Source: Neospora caninum Liverpool
Lineage: Eukaryota > Apicomplexa > Conoidasida > Eucoccidiorida > Sarcocystidae
NCBI RefSeq assembly: GCF_000208865.1
Contig: NC_018393.1
Location: 1,240,001 to 1,304,000 of the forward strand
Reading direction: 5' to 3'
Length of the DNA stretch: 64,000 nucleotides
Both the position numbers and the translations under genes were made by a program. Position 1 is the first letter of the stretch, and every line of letters begins with the position of its first letter. Positions 10,368-23,331 of this stretch are shown here, piece after piece. The notes below the pieces were generated by a model. It saw only the letters and a list, made by a program, of their open reading frames with translations, was not told the DNA's origin and did not search any database.

Positions 10368-11486
10368 TCAGTAGCCACCTTTTTTCGACACTGGAACGTA
10401 CTTCTTGGTCTCATATACTTTCTTCGGAGGCGGAGCATACGCTTTTTTCGGCGGTGCATAGACTTTTTTCGGCGGTGGCGCATAGACCTTCTTAGGCGGC
10501 GGTGCCTTCTTTTGCACAGGAACGTATTTCTTGGCTGGCCGCACGACTTTTTTCGGAGCCACTGTCTTCTTCTGGTGAACCTTCTTCGGAGGTGGAACAT
10601 ACTTTTTCTCATGGACTTTCATTGGAGCTTTCACTGGAGGCGTTTTTTTCGGGGCGACAGCTACCTTCTTTGGAGGGGGCTGGGCCTTTTTTGGTACTGC
10701 GTAGTAGTACCTTTTCTTTCCGAGGCTTCGTTGTTCCTCGGACTCTTCGTCCACTGGACCGTCTGACTCATCTTCAGGAGCTTGAAAATCTGTAATTTCA
10801 AATGACATGTCTGTCACCAAACCATCGATACCATCAGCCCCGTTGGCATCGTCCAGATCGTTGGCTTCTGCCGATTCTGGGGCAGAGTCGAGGTTGCCGT
10901 CATTTGCCGCCTCTTCAACTTCGTTTCCTTCACTGATGTGATCTTCTGATTCGTCCGACACATTTCTCTCGTCTGCTTGGTCATCGTCCGTGTTCCGTTG
11001 GCCGAGACCATTCTGGAGCTCGTGATTGTCCTCCGCAGGATCTCCACTTGTACCGATACTGTCAACCTGCAACTTGCGGTAGACTGCTACAGGAGTGGTT
11101 TTCTTAGCCGGGACCTGCACAACAACTTTCTTAGGCGGGGGAAGCGGTGCGAGGAAATCTGTCTTCTTTCCTAGGCCGCGTCCTTCGGCGTCCTCGATAC
11201 TGTCAACAGATTCGTCCTCCCAAGCATCACCATTTTGCGGCAGAATGCCGTTTCCAATCTCGTTTTCTTGAAAGTTCCGGTTGGCAAAAGCTTGTGATGC
11301 GCGCTGAGCTTCATGCAATTTTTCAAGCGCATTCAGAGAATCCAGCTGATTTCCGCCATCTCCAGATTCTTCTGCCAGTCTCTGAAGCTCCTCCGGAGGC
11401 GCACCACTGCCAGCATCAAGCTCAGAACTGGCACTGGCGGCGCTGATGCCAATGAAAAAGGTTCCCAAAAAAAGAGCCGACCGCAT
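10368..11486 (-). CDS. secreted acidic protein with Tyr/Pro/Lys repeat tail (wall- or adhesive-like)
   Basis: A single open frame of 372 residues. The start at 11486 gives a clear signal peptide (MRSALFLGTFFIGISAASA, cleavage before SSELD); a TTTTCAG just upstream could be the acceptor of a 5' UTR intron. The body has two acidic, Asp/Glu/Asn-rich segments, at about residues 20-120 and 165-270. Each is followed by a basic segment that opens with the same motif, GLGKK or SLGKK. The last 100 residues are almost only Lys, Pro, Val, Ala and Tyr, in repeats such as KKVYAPPPKKVYAPP, KKAYAPPPKK and KKYVPV, and hold about 12 Tyr. Such Tyr-rich proteins are known from coccidian oocyst and sporocyst walls, where dityrosine cross-links harden the wall, and the repeat resembles mussel foot proteins. 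A wall role is an inference. There is no membrane helix or GPI-type tail. Confidence 0.8.
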   Translation of the reverse strand: MRSALFLGTFFIGISAASASSELDAGSGAPPEELQRLAEESGDGGNQLDSLNALEKLHEAQRASQAFANRNFQENEIGNGILPQNGDAWEDESVDSIEDAEGRGLGKKTDFLAPLPPPKKVVVQVPAKKTTPVAVYRKLQVDSIGTSGDPAEDNHELQNGLGQRNTDDDQADERNVSDESEDHISEGNEVEEAANDGNLDSAPESAEANDLDDANGADGIDGLVTDMSFEITDFQAPEDESDGPVDEESEEQRSLGKKRYYYAVPKKAQPPPKKVAVAPKKTPPVKAPMKVHEKKYVPPPKKVHQKKTVAPKKVVRPAKKYVPVQKKAPPPKKVYAPPPKKVYAPPKKAYAPPPKKVYETKKYVPVSKKGGY

Positions 11487-14402
11487 TTTGGCCAACTGAA
11501 AAGCTAGAGCGTGATAGTAAAATAAGAAAGCATACAAGGATATAAAGTGAATGTACATCAGTCGTTTGTTGAGAACCTAATGACCAGTATCGTCGTCAGA
11601 GTCCATGTCGTCCCTGCTCGTTCGAGCAACGGCAGCAGTAAGACTCATGAGCGGCCGTAGCTTTCGATAGCCTAGCCTCTTCCACCCAAGATAACGACTG
11701 GCACGCTCTGAAATGCCTTCGCCCATGGTATTTTTACGGTGCTGATAGAAACGTCAAGCCGGACTTTTGCGATTTTCAATAACTGCACAGAACAGTTCGT
11801 GGCTGTCCGGCACCGGATTAGCGCGTTGTACTTCGTGTCCTGTCACCAGTGCTGTACTTTGTTGTAGCACGCTGACAATAAACGAAGAAGGAGGCATTGC
11901 ATCTGACCATAGTCAACATGGGTTCGTGACTGTTCTTCTTACACGTAACATTGGTGTATTCGTACGCTGACCCAACACCCGAAAGATGCGAGCAATGCTG
12001 TCAGAAAAAGCAGAAGATGGGCCGAGGCCTTGCCCATTGAAGCGACTTCTGCCACTGTTTCTATAAAACCTCTAGACACAGGCGTGGACGCAAGTTATAC
12101 TGATTGCTCACATTCATCCTCTTCTACCGATTGGGGATAGCGAGGGCCAAACTATGAAATGCTAGCGAGTGAACTGGTTAAGAGACGGGATGCAGATGGC
12201 TGATGTTTTTCAATCCCGCAAACGAGTTCCATAGGTACTGTGACAGTCTGCGTTCACGTTATAAGCAGATATTGCTTCTGTACAAATAATCCGCTATCCG
12301 GCATTGTACAACTCAAATCGAATAAACTTTAGATCTTGAAATACCTTTCAGTTCCTGGCCAATCTTTGACTTATTAAACCAGCGTGGCATGAAAACCATA
12401 AGCCTTTGCTGTGTACCACTGTTGCCGTGAACCTTCGTTCGAGTACAAAGCAACCAAATAAGAGGAAGACTCTGGCAAACTATTTACGCCCTCTCGTGCA
12501 AGATTCTCCAAAATTCTGACCTAGAGAAAGTATATGCATGCACACAATAAAAACGGGGTTCTCAGCAGCGGCTGGACATCCAGCTGCGTGTGCCGTCTTT
12601 TAGGGATGCCAGAAACGCCAGGATGCCTGCACAGTCACAGGACACACAAGAATGAGGTAGTTGTGGACATGGAGAAGCCCGATGGCGAACCGGTCGATAG
12701 GGGGTCTCGGAAGTCCGACTACCGACCAGCTTCTTACCAGCAGTAAGAACACCACGGGTTGTGAAGGATGCCCATCCAGAAAAAACCAGGTTAGAGATCG
12801 TGTTCCGCACGACCGGAGACGAATTTTGCCTATAGTGATAGACATAATGCAGGCCTCCTATGACGCTGCGATGAAAACCGGAATTTGTCTGCTTCCGTTT
12901 TCATTGTGACAATGCATGTTTGTCCGCAGTCGTCGGGGGGGCACGAATGCAATGTATGTCGATTTTCCTTTGTGTCTGTATTCCGACTAACACAAAGTGT
13001 TACTAGCCACCATGAAAGAGAACTGAATTCGTCCCCAGCGACTAAGTTCCGGAGAAAACTGACTGGGCGTGGAATTCACACGGAGTATGGAAGCACTGGA
13101 AAAAACACTGCGATGACAATCGAATAGGGACAATCCTGCTCAACATCGTGGCCTGGCTTTCGATTCCATACAGTATATCTTCCTGATAAGTTTATGCATC
13201 CCACGGCAACTGTCTGCAGCAATGTGTCTCCTGAACTTCGTCAGCCCATGCTGACGTCTCCGCTATCAGATGCAAACTAGTAGAGACCGAAGGGGACACA
13301 ACTTGCTGTGTTAGGTCACAGCCGGATCTGGCTGCCGTGGCCTCTGCAACTTGCCGGCGACTCAGTCTTCCAGCGATTCGCAAGATGGTTCTCTATCATT
13401 TCTTCACTGCAGGTAACAACGAGAACTCGCGTATCCGGTCGGACGTGCGCCGTGCAGTGCTTACAGGACACATATGTATGCAACGCCTAATATACACACA
13501 CAAGTTAATCTACTCTCCTACCACCTATCTCAAAAACGGTACAGCCAGCGACCATACAACGCTCGCGTGTTGGGAGCGTCGAGGCGCCCCGCTGTAGAGG
13601 ACTGGCCATTTAAGCGTTTTTGGATAACACACGCATATATCGTGTTGCGGTTCAAGGGAGCAAAACTCCTGTCCAAGACAATTGAAAATCGATCTGAGAA
13701 CACAATGGCAACTGCAGCAGCCTGCCCACCAAGATCTCTATCAAAGGAGAAGCTAGATATGCGACGGATGCCTCGAGCACATCTGCACCAGTCACACTGG
13801 ACCGGAATAGGCGTTGAATATGGCAAGCTGCCTCTTGTCGCGACAACATTAATTTCCGCATGACCTGAAGCATCCACAAGCGTTTATCTGCCCAGAGCCG
13901 CGCGGCGTGCTACAACACATGAAAGAAGCCCAAGACCCCCTCGCCATTAGCGGCGATGGTGTACGCCGGCATACTGACAATTTCCCTCGTGACAAAAACA
14001 AGACGTAGCAAACAGGCAGGTGGCAGTGAACACCACAGAACATAAACAATTTTCAGGACCTACGGTATTTTTGTTTCGACAGTCACAAAACGGCAGATCC
14101 AAACAACCATTGGTCAACGCTTGACGAACGATCCACCGAGGTCATGCGGCGTGAAGCTTCCTATGTGAATAAGGCCCCCGCCATGTCGCCTGCTATTCGT
14201 TTTTCTCTCTGGATGTATTTGCCTGGCTTATATATATATATATATATCAGCGTACCCGAAGACCGCACTGAAGATATTAGACACAACTTGAGGCTGCCAT
14301 TATTAAGCAGAACAACGCTTCCGGTCCACGAACATTCTTCAGGGTACTCAGAGTCCCAGGGCGCACTCTCAAGCGTTTTCACTGCCCACGAGCGACTTAT
14401 AC
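11487..14402. other. intergenic, no gene called
   Basis: This is the 5' flank of the Tyr/Pro/Lys-rich gene and the 3' flank of the F-box gene, about 2.9 kb. Short frames at 12534-12909 and 13474-13863 on both strands carry no recognisable pattern or consistent splice partners. One TGCATGC lies at 12535-12541, and a (TA) run at 14229-14247. Confidence 0.45.
14229..14247 (+). repeat. (TA)n microsatellite
   Basis: A pure TA run of 19 bases just downstream of the F-box gene's stop codon. Confidence 0.85.
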
Positions 14403-17400
14403 TCAGGTGTACAAGAAGCACCGTGGCAGTGTATGGAGGTGGAGCAGATGATAGATCTGAATCGCCCCGTCTACTGTCGATGTTGCCATTTTTGTTTCAG
14501 CGAAGTCAACGCCCAGCATCCACTGTGTCTCTCCTCCTCGCCTCAGAACACTGAAGTCAGTGTGTTGCCCAACGGCGTTGTCATCTTGTGTGCCCAGTTC
14601 GCGATTCTCTAGACTTGACAACAAAACGCAGCCGTCCAAAGAGCAACTGACGAGCCGAAAGGCATCCAGCCTGAATGTGCAGCGCAGGATGTGAATCAGA
14701 GTCCGAGACGATATACGCTGTTCGAAGGAAATAGAAAGGAAGGCCTCAGGCTAAAAGTTGTTGTGCTTTCAGAGAGAACTACAGTGCCGGCGCGAAAGGG
14801 GGCCAACCACTTGTTGCAAGATGCACTTCAGCGCCAGTGAACTTTGCCACGCCGTTGACACAGGACCGGACCTTGATCACGTTGTGTACGTGCGTATGCC
14901 CGAGGCAACCGGTAAGGCGTTGCGGGAATACCTTTACTTTCTTTCAAAACTCACCGCATGCCACTGATAAGTTGTTTATGCCGGTGCCTCTCTGCTAACG
15001 CCTTCGCTGTCTTGCCTCTGTCAGCGCCCGCCTGCTGGGAATCACCGAGCAACCTCCGCAGGTCCCAGGTATGAACTGCCCTGTCAGCCGCTAGCGAGTA
15101 AACACACAGATATCACAGATAGTGGTTCGACGACAAAATGGAGGTCAGTCGCAAAGCTCGAGAACCCCGGCGACAGTTTATTTTCACATAAGTTCCATCC
15201 CCTTACGCTTCCTCGATAAATATGTAGCTTCGACCACAGTTTTTCACAGTGCACCTGACACCGGGAATTGCGCATGATCCAGCGGAAATCACGGTCTACC
15301 TCTTTAGTGCCAATTGCGGGCCATAAAGAAAATCCCCACTATCGGTAGCCAGAAAATGACACCACGGTAGGACCACTTCATGTCCAGTGAGTCTGAACCT
15401 CGACGTCGTGTTCTATTCATTCAAACGGGCACACTGCTGTACAGCGGCATCAGTCAACGAGTTGCGGCTCGACGACTAGATCCGGACGACTCCTTTGACA
15501 CCGCTTGGAACCTTTCAAACAGTCGACAAATCCCCTTCAGACAGGAACTCACTCTCGAAAATCCGTGTGCCTGAACCATCCGGAACGTGAACGCACATCG
15601 CCCAGTCGTGATGTCTACCGCAGGAGGCCACCGGCTGGTCGCCAGCACGGATATCAAAAACGTGAACCAAACGGTCCTGCAGAATCATATCCGAAAGGAA
15701 CGCAACCGCGAGATGAGGACAAACAGAGAAAGGCGTGAAATGCCTCTCTGATGGAAACATCTCATCGGACCGAGCCCCAGGAGATGCCGCTGTGCAGGAT
15801 TTTCCCGTATCTGATTCACTTTTTTTGGTTTGTCGCTCCGCCAAGCGACAGTAAAACACGACATATCAGACCTGCTCTGAAAGGTATGTTGTATATGAGC
15901 GTATTCTACAGGTTCCTGTCACACACCTGTGGCATGCACTGTCTGAATAGGCTTTAGGTATTTTCCGGCGACAAAGGAGTCTCCCCGTATCCGGGAACGC
16001 GACCTTCCTTCCTGCGAAATGTGGACTCACACGTGATGCAGTGAACACTAGGCCACTCTCGCGTTCACAGGCGATAGACTGAATAGCTGCCGTATGGCCT
16101 CGTAGACGCTGAACAATTCCAATGTCTAATCGATCTGCATTTAGGAGCGCTACGCCTCCGTCCTCTGCTCCAGCGAGGATGTCGCAGCCTCCTCGCCCGG
16201 CAAGGCCTCCAGCAATAGCACAGACGCTCTTCACGGCAGAAGGGCCACGGTGCCGATGTGTAGTGACTTCCAGGTGCTCGAGAACACGGTCCGGATGGCA
16301 GTAATCCCACACGCCGATCTGAAAGATAAAAACACACCTCACCAAGCAGGATCGTAGGCAATTCGCAACGGCCGAACCAACGACACAGAAGGCAACCTTC
16401 CACTTGCATTTACCTGGCCTCATGTGTACAACAAACACAGGAGGAGAAGCCCATGCACCTGGAAAGGTGCGTGAACCATCTTACTTCCGCACGCACACAC
16501 TTTCCCACAGGATATGAATGTCCATTGGAGAGTGTACGTACACCGATTTGGTTTACCGGCAGTCTACGGTGCCGCGATAAGCAAGGGGATAGGTGCCCGA
16601 AGAACCGTTCAATCGACAAGACGTCGCGGCGCCGCTTAGCTGTCGCTCGTCCCAGGCTTCGCCGGTGCCTCTACAAAGAAGCTCGAGTAGTATGGAGCGA
16701 CAGGAAGGGACGCGAGCTCCCGCATTTGTCAGCATTTGATGCTTACCTTTCCGTCGCTGTATCCACCGATCACCAAAGGGCGTTGTCTCTCAAAATTTGC
16801 GGATTCCGCAAGTCGCATCCGCGTCTGAGATGCCAGCGCATTGTTCCTGGCATCCTCACATCGCCCAAGGGCGTCATCAATAGTATCAGCTACGCAGAGA
16901 GCAAATGCTGGCCGCTCAAGTCCGCCGGCTTCACGCAGGTTTCGTCGTTCTACTCCACCCACGGCTTCAGATCCTCGCCTATCCAAACGGCTACCAGCCT
17001 CATCTGGCTCTTCATTTTCACTGTCTTGGTCACTCTCCTCGGAAGAACCCGAAACAAATCGAGCGTCAAACATCTGACACGGGTGTTCATCGCGACTTTC
17101 TTCCCCGGCCTGCCGAGGTATTATGCCGTTCGGATCCCACTGAATCCTTTCCCTCGTCATCAACTGGCGCCCTGCAAACGTTTGCGTCTCTTCGCGCCTC
17201 GCCCTCCTTCCCGCCTCCCTGCCACCACCTCTCCTACGAAGAGAGAAAGTTCTCAAATGACAACCGCGGTCTGGGCACAAAGCCTCAATGCCTCCCGCTC
17301 TTGCCGCATACAGGAGGCCCGCGCCGTCACCGAAGAAGCGCAGGCTCAGGACGCACACAGGAGGAGCCCCTCCAGATGAGGGCGCGGAAGAGAGACCGGA

Positions 17401-19743
17401 AGTGGACGGATTGGGCGCGTTCATGGCAGGCCGAACTCTGAGAGCGGCGGAGGCACTTGGCCACTCAGCATGTGGATGCCGATAGTGACACAGGTGTCTG
17501 GGGTGGCCGCCATGCCGAGCCGACGTGCACGGAAGCAATGGAGAAGACGTTCCATCTTCTCTCTCTTGTGAATTGCCTCCATCGCCGCTTGAGGGGCTTC
17601 CATCCAGCGAAAAGGAGTCAGACGACCTCGAACTTTGGCTGCGCGTGTCCTCCGTTGCTTCCGCTTCGCCATCAGGCAGGGAGGGACGGAGCGCCGGGCT
17701 GTCCACGAACCAGGTTCGCTGCAGGTCAAACTGAGCCTTTGCAAACTTCCTTTCCAGAGAATGTTTCAGCAGATATTTTCCTCTCCAGCATTTCCCTCCT
17801 GAGGGAACGCCCATACACTCAAGTGCGTTATCGAGAACGCTGTCGGAAGAAGATCGACGCGAAAAAGTAGCTTCTTCACGAGTGGGCAACTCCGGCAACA
17901 AAGTCAGTTCACGAAAACCGCCACATGGAAAAAGAGGGGGAGAGAGGGAATTTTCCGTTGAAAATGATGCCCCAGAGGCTTCCATGCGCCGGTAGGTCGG
18001 AGGGGACACGCGAAAGTCGGAACCCGTCGAATAGGCTGGATCGCGTTTTGAGCACCGGAGCGGAGAAACAGCCAAATCGAGACGGCAAGCACACCCCAGC
18101 GGAGCCGCAGAGGGCACGACAGTTTTGTCACCCAAGCCCACCGAACTCGCGCGAGATACTAGACATGCAGGGAGGCTGGTGGCTTCGAATTTGTCCATCG
18201 AACATGAACAAGAAGAGGAAGGCAGTGAGGAGGGAGACAGAGCACGTGAAGAACTTGCTGTCGTTTGCGAGTGCGGGGTAGGAGACAAGGACAGCCACAG
18301 AGGAAGAGCTGGACGGACAGGAGGCGCGTCCGCTGTGCTGTACCGCCATGTTGAAGGTGAATTCTGGCAGACACGAGAGACGCAAAGCCGTCAAACGATT
18401 TCAGTCTACTGGGCAATAAACCCTGGAAGCACACATCGGCTTGAAACGTCTTCACGAGTGCTCGTTCTGCACAGATCTTCGGTTCGTGCTCCATTGTATT
18501 CCGAGAATGCGAATCGCCCCAAAACTCGATTTCCACAAAGCACGCCGAGAGAAACCCGTTCCGTCGTGCCACCAATGAAGGAACCGAAACTGACCTCAGA
18601 GAACGGGTGCAGTTGGATGGTTGGCGTATTTTCCGTAAACTTCTTCCGTGTGACAAAGGAGATCTAACACTGCTCCGTGACACAAACTACAGAGAAAGGA
18701 ATGGCGTGCACAGTCTCGCCACAGAGATCGATTGGGGATGAGGGCCACGTACCCGCACCTGGCCCACTGAGGGATCGATTCCTGCCTCACGCAGATACCC
18801 CTGGGGAAAAGGAGATATGAGGCAATCCCAACTGCTAACAAAGTGAAGAACGGAACTCGCAAAGTGTGCGGACTCACTATCTTGTCTTTGAATCGCTTTG
18901 TGAAGAACTCTTCCCAGAGCCTTTCGTTTGTCACTGCCGCCCGCAATCGACGGCTTAACTGAACACAAAAAGCAAATCCCCGCATGGAAAGAATAAATCA
19001 CGGAAACAGGAAGCCCTGCATTCCAACGGACGAGAACCGGCACCAGAATGAAAAAAGAATTCCATATCATGTCTGCCCCGAGGTGCTGACTGCTTTCTCT
19101 ACCGTGAGAGTGCAATGTTTGCCCTGCACATCCTGCAGGAACCATTCGGGCGAAAGAACGCAAAGAAGACATATCTCCTGCAGCTTTCCACCCGAGTAAA
19201 AAACTGCCCGTATCTCTCCGTTTGGTGTCCATGCACGGATGTTGGGAGGAGGTCCAAGTCTGCAGATAGAAGCAGAGGTCCGTGTGAACCGAAACATCCT
19301 GACGGAGGCGCCTCGTAGACTCGTATCGCAGGAAAGGTTTTTACAAAGCCAGGACAGGGGCGCCTACACCAGAAGGCAGCGCCAGCGCACCACAGGGCGG
19401 GAAGCCCTGGAGAGTTGCGGTTGCTTACCGAGCCAATTTTGCGAAACGAGCTCGCAGGAGGCCCAAGAAACGACAGAAGAATAAAGATGATTTCGTCTTG
19501 GAGCTCGTGAATATAACAAAAGTCCGAAAGCTCTGTTGTGGCCGCATCGGGTAACTTTTGTCGGTCAGGCAGCGTCACAGCCGACGACTGAACAGCGAAA
19601 TTCGCTGCAGAAAAACTGTCGCTTGCTGCCAATCTAGCGTCCGTAACACAGTCGCCATTCACAATAGAAAAAGAATCTGCGTCCTCGATACGCTGTTCTC
19701 TGGAAATCGAGATTGTGCCTCTTTCTCTCTGGCACGAGTCCAT
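14403..19743 (-). CDS. F-box and WD40 repeat protein (SCF ubiquitin ligase substrate adaptor)
   Basis: Exons that join well are 19743-19429, 18958-18878, 18800 to about 18759, a long exon ending at 16747, then 16318-16033, 15789-15553 and 14608-14403. The F-box is split across the first intron: LQDEIIFILLSFLGPP in exon 1 and LSRRLRAAVTNERLWEEFF in exon 2, matching the L-P-x-E-I-L and R-R-x-W-x-x-L halves of the motif. WD40-type blades follow. Splicing of the long exon to the next gives VIGGYSDGK + IGVWDYC; later units include DILAGAEDGGVALLN, RLVHVFDIRAGDQPVASCG and ATSTVDGAIQIYH. The long exon also carries about 450 residues of Ser/Arg-rich, disordered filler. The F-box would bind SKP1 and the propeller a phosphorylated substrate. 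The join between 18759 and the start of the long exon (near 18290) is unresolved, and the exon order there is provisional. Confidence 0.72.
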
Positions 19744-21761
19744 GTTTGCAACGCTTTCCGGCACTAGCCACGCAGAAGACAACTGCGCGTTTTTACTGGA
19801 AGACTTGGGCGCCCACGGTCCTTTTTTACAAGCCTGTGATCAACGGGTGTACGCGAAAAAAGTCAGGAGTACGGAGGGAGAAAAACGGCAGATGCTTTCT
19901 TGCTGCGAGGCACTTGAGATGGCAGATGCAGCCGCCCAGTTGCGGGCCCTAGAAGCGAATGAACAAAACGGCATAAAGGACCGAAAAGCGGTAAGCTGCT
20001 TGATACAAAGAAATCGACAGAAGGTGAACTAAAAACTGAGGGAAAAAATTCACTTGTAATCGCTCAGAACTGCCTTTTGCCTCAGGTGAGACACCCAGCA
20101 ACCTGGTGTCTACGTAGTGATGAATACAATATCGAGCGGTTCTACAGCAAGTTCGCACAAGAACACCGGTTTCCAGCTGCAAGTATCATTGGTAGGAGCA
20201 CATATCATGCTGCAGATTGCTTGAAAGGTCTCTTTTACGAAAAAATGCAAAGTTTCAAATCCTGTTGCTTATGCAGCAGCGAGTAAGGATCTTTCCCGAC
20301 GCAGCCTCTCGAAAGAGCATGCACCGCTGGACGAGCTGTCGAGAGATGCGGTTGCTTGAGAGAGAATCTCCCAACAAAATACCTCAAACCCCCGGCGGAA
20401 GACGGCGACTTCGTCTACAGTCGTGCACCAAGTTCCCACTTCAGAATAGATATTCTCTAGCAAAGCACCGTAGTTTGCGGACTGTCGCACGAATTTAAGT
20501 TATTGCGAGGAACTTTGTCACGGAAAAGTGAAGGTGAGAGTGTGAATGAGCTCAGCCGGTTCGTTTTTCGGTCCAACACAGAAACTGACAAGAGACGTGT
20601 GCGGCCTGACGGTTGATCCGCTATTCCAACGAAATGTGGAACCGAAAAGATACGGGCGGCGGACTGTTGCTTCTTTGATCTGCTCGAAAAAAGAAGCCAA
20701 TTCAGATCCAGAGTAGCTTTTAAAGTGGTCAACCCACGTGGCGCTGTTTGACACGGAAGAAATGCATCTGATTCCAAGTGCCCAAATACTTCTACAGCAG
20801 GCCACGGTCCCCCCGCCGGTTTCTTTTCAGAGGACTGCACTCCATGAGGGGTAATGGACAGGTTTAAAGCCGTAGGTATACGGCATCTTGCCGAGCGTTC
20901 TTTGGAAACTACTTCGACGTGCCGAAGGCATCGCAGCATCGATTCGCGAGGAGGCAAAAAGATTTTCAACACAGAGAAGGACCGTTACACAAGATCCGGC
21001 CTCATATGATGCTAGTAGCGCGGGCGGATTTTGATTCAGCACTCGAGGAGGAAGTTGAATCTTGGCAGTAGTCGTTGACTACGGGCCGCCAGGCACGGCG
21101 GCCGGCGATCGGCACCCGACACTCCAGGTGTCGTTCCACGGTGACAGGGGGTGAAGATGAAGACTGGCGAACAGAAAAGAAATCCCTTGCTATTGCCCAT
21201 GTCGGCTGCAGGGAGGGGCTTTCACCGCGCAACTCAGTGAAGAGTTACATAGTTGGGCCGCCCTTAGTGAATTGAAGCGGCAGAACAAAGCCCGCACGGC
21301 AGCTGTGAGCAATTCAAGTTACTCGTTCCAGCCAGAAAGTATGTCGCTTCTGGTGAGTTGCTGACGCTAATTGAGCGCGAAATTGGGAACACGTGATCAG
21401 TGCCGATTTTGCCGTATCTCTCATGCTTCGACTCACGGATAGGTCAGGCACCAGGTTATCGAGTCATCCGTCATTTCTGAACGAGCAGCACCTCGTTATT
21501 GCTCGTAACCCTATGCTGGGAATAGGGACAGCGACGCAACCATCGGGCCTGAACCAAAGAGTTGTTCGACTATGGGACAAAAACCGTCAGCTGCCACGGG
21601 CTGTGTTCTCAGACGAGAAGGTACTCGAGCAAGGATCGACGTGCATCCACGCACATGAAGTTTTTTTGCATCCTTCGGCAGTTTAGTTTTCGGGCCTATA
21701 TCTACCTGCCACCACAGTCCCCTGCTTTTGTCAGCTTCAGTACTACTGCAAAAATGCGTAA
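19742..21761 (+). CDS. conserved-looking small protein, four exons, unknown function
   Basis: Four exons keep frame: 19742-19990, 20086-20191, 21448-21620 and 21741-21761, giving 182 residues. Donors are GTAAGC, GTAGGA and GTACTC; acceptors are CCTCAG, GGTCAG and CTTCAG. The first 83 residues are helical and Cys-containing (CAFLLEDLG, CDQRVYAKK, MLSCCEALEMADAAAQLRAL). The next part has WCLRSDEYNIERFYSKFAQE, and the third exon is basic with ARNPMLGIG. There is no signal peptide or membrane helix. I do not recognise the family. A small mitochondrial or RNP component would fit the composition, but that is only a guess. Exons 1 and 2 are more secure than exons 3 and 4. Its start codon overlaps that of the divergent F-box gene. 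Confidence 0.5.
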
Positions 21762-23331
21762 TCTCTTCCATTTATAGCGCCGCCGGAAACGGGGTCTCTC
21801 TATACACCCGCTCTACGATGTCCGTTCAGCGAACCATAAACGAGGATGCCGGTGGGGCCCGACTTTCAAGGCTGCGTCTCCAACCGCTCCAAGATGTAAC
21901 CGTCGACTGTTCGATATGTACGGAACTCAGTAGTTTCCTTTACCGAGGCCAGCGAATTCGCCATATTTCCAGGCAGTCAGGCTAGCAGTTGTGCAGCATG
22001 GCTAGGATTGTTCGGCCGTTGCTGACAGGAAATGGACGAGATCGTCGGCCAAGTCTCGGCCCGCCAGGAGCTGGTGCGCTTTTGTAGCGTTGCAAGGGGA
22101 ATATGTCGCGTGCCACCTCGCTGTATCGGCCTTTCGCGTTCTTTTTTCTGTGTACACCCCGAGAGGGTCTGCATGGTCACCGAGTACACAGGGACAGGCA
22201 CCTGGATTCACTCGGAAAGATGGAATCCAACTTGGCTCCTCTTCCAGAACACTGTACGATTGCCCAACACTAGCCTAGACCAGTGCCGTTTTTGCTTGTG
22301 TCGTTCTACTGCCTTCACTTCAGGTTTGCACCAGCTCGACGATCTCTGTGGTGGTGTCCCGGCATCCGTGTTCCACATGCTGTTTTGCAGCTTAGAGCGG
22401 TAGGGAGCCTTTCTATACGAATGCTGCTACGCAGGTGTGTTTTTCTTTCAGCGATGAGTCATGTGACATATATTTCACTCATGCCGAATAGTTTGCGAAC
22501 ATGTTAATGCCGCGGACTAAACGTCGATTCTTCGAAGCCGACGAACTGGCGGTAGCCGCGTTTCTAGTGTGCAGTCGCTAGCACTTTCTTGGCCAGACCC
22601 AACACCTGCTTGGCTCCATTCAGCAACGACAGTGGCTTTTCTTTCAGCATTCAACCCCCATTATCGGACACAATCGAGATGACGCTTCACGTTTCTCTAT
22701 CTGCAAAATCTGGAAACTCATACGGAAAGGCCGTGCACGACAGTACCTCCCGCTGTGCGGACCAGAGCCCCCCCAACACACAGGCTATCGAGAAGGACTG
22801 CGCATCAGCTGGGTCCGCAGTTGTGGACTTATCCTTCTTCATCGCTCACCAAAGGCGGAAAAGCAGCCTATTTCAAGCTGTGGGAAATCCAGATTTGCTT
22901 CCCCGACATCCCGCGTCTTTTTTTGAGTAGGCACTGCTCTGTCGCCCCTTGTCACCTGAGAGCGAATGCGTAAGAGAAGGGCGGAACGACGAGGGTCCTT
23001 GCGTAAATCGAAAAGACCCGCCCCTAGATATGACCGACGGAGTTTTGTCTCTGTGTATACTGATTGGTCCTCGGAACAGGATTTTTTCCACATTGATACG
23101 TGTGGGTTTTCTGGGGTCACCGAGATCTCTGACTAGCTGAAAAAAAAGTGCTTTTAGCCCCACGCTGCTCCGTCTGGAGACGGCACGGAGGCGAAGGGTG
23201 CTCGCCTCTCTCGAGCACTTGCATGTAGAAAATATGGCCAGAGCGCGAAATCGATGCTAGGCTCAACCTCTAATTATGAGTACCTGATGTGGAGCACGAC
23301 GAACGCTTTTTCGCCATAAGAGAGGAGAGAA
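21762..23331. other. intergenic, 5' flank of the coiled-coil secreted protein gene
   Basis: About 1.6 kb with only short frames. A plus-strand frame at 22589-22930 sits after a good TTTCTTTCAG acceptor, but no matching donor or family pattern was found. I call nothing here. Confidence 0.45.

Noticed and set aside
19067..19297. Minus-strand frame inside the first F-box intron (LGPPPNIRAWTPNGEIRA and on)
   Set aside because: Joining exon 1 directly to 18958 rebuilds the F-box, whereas including this frame would split the motif.
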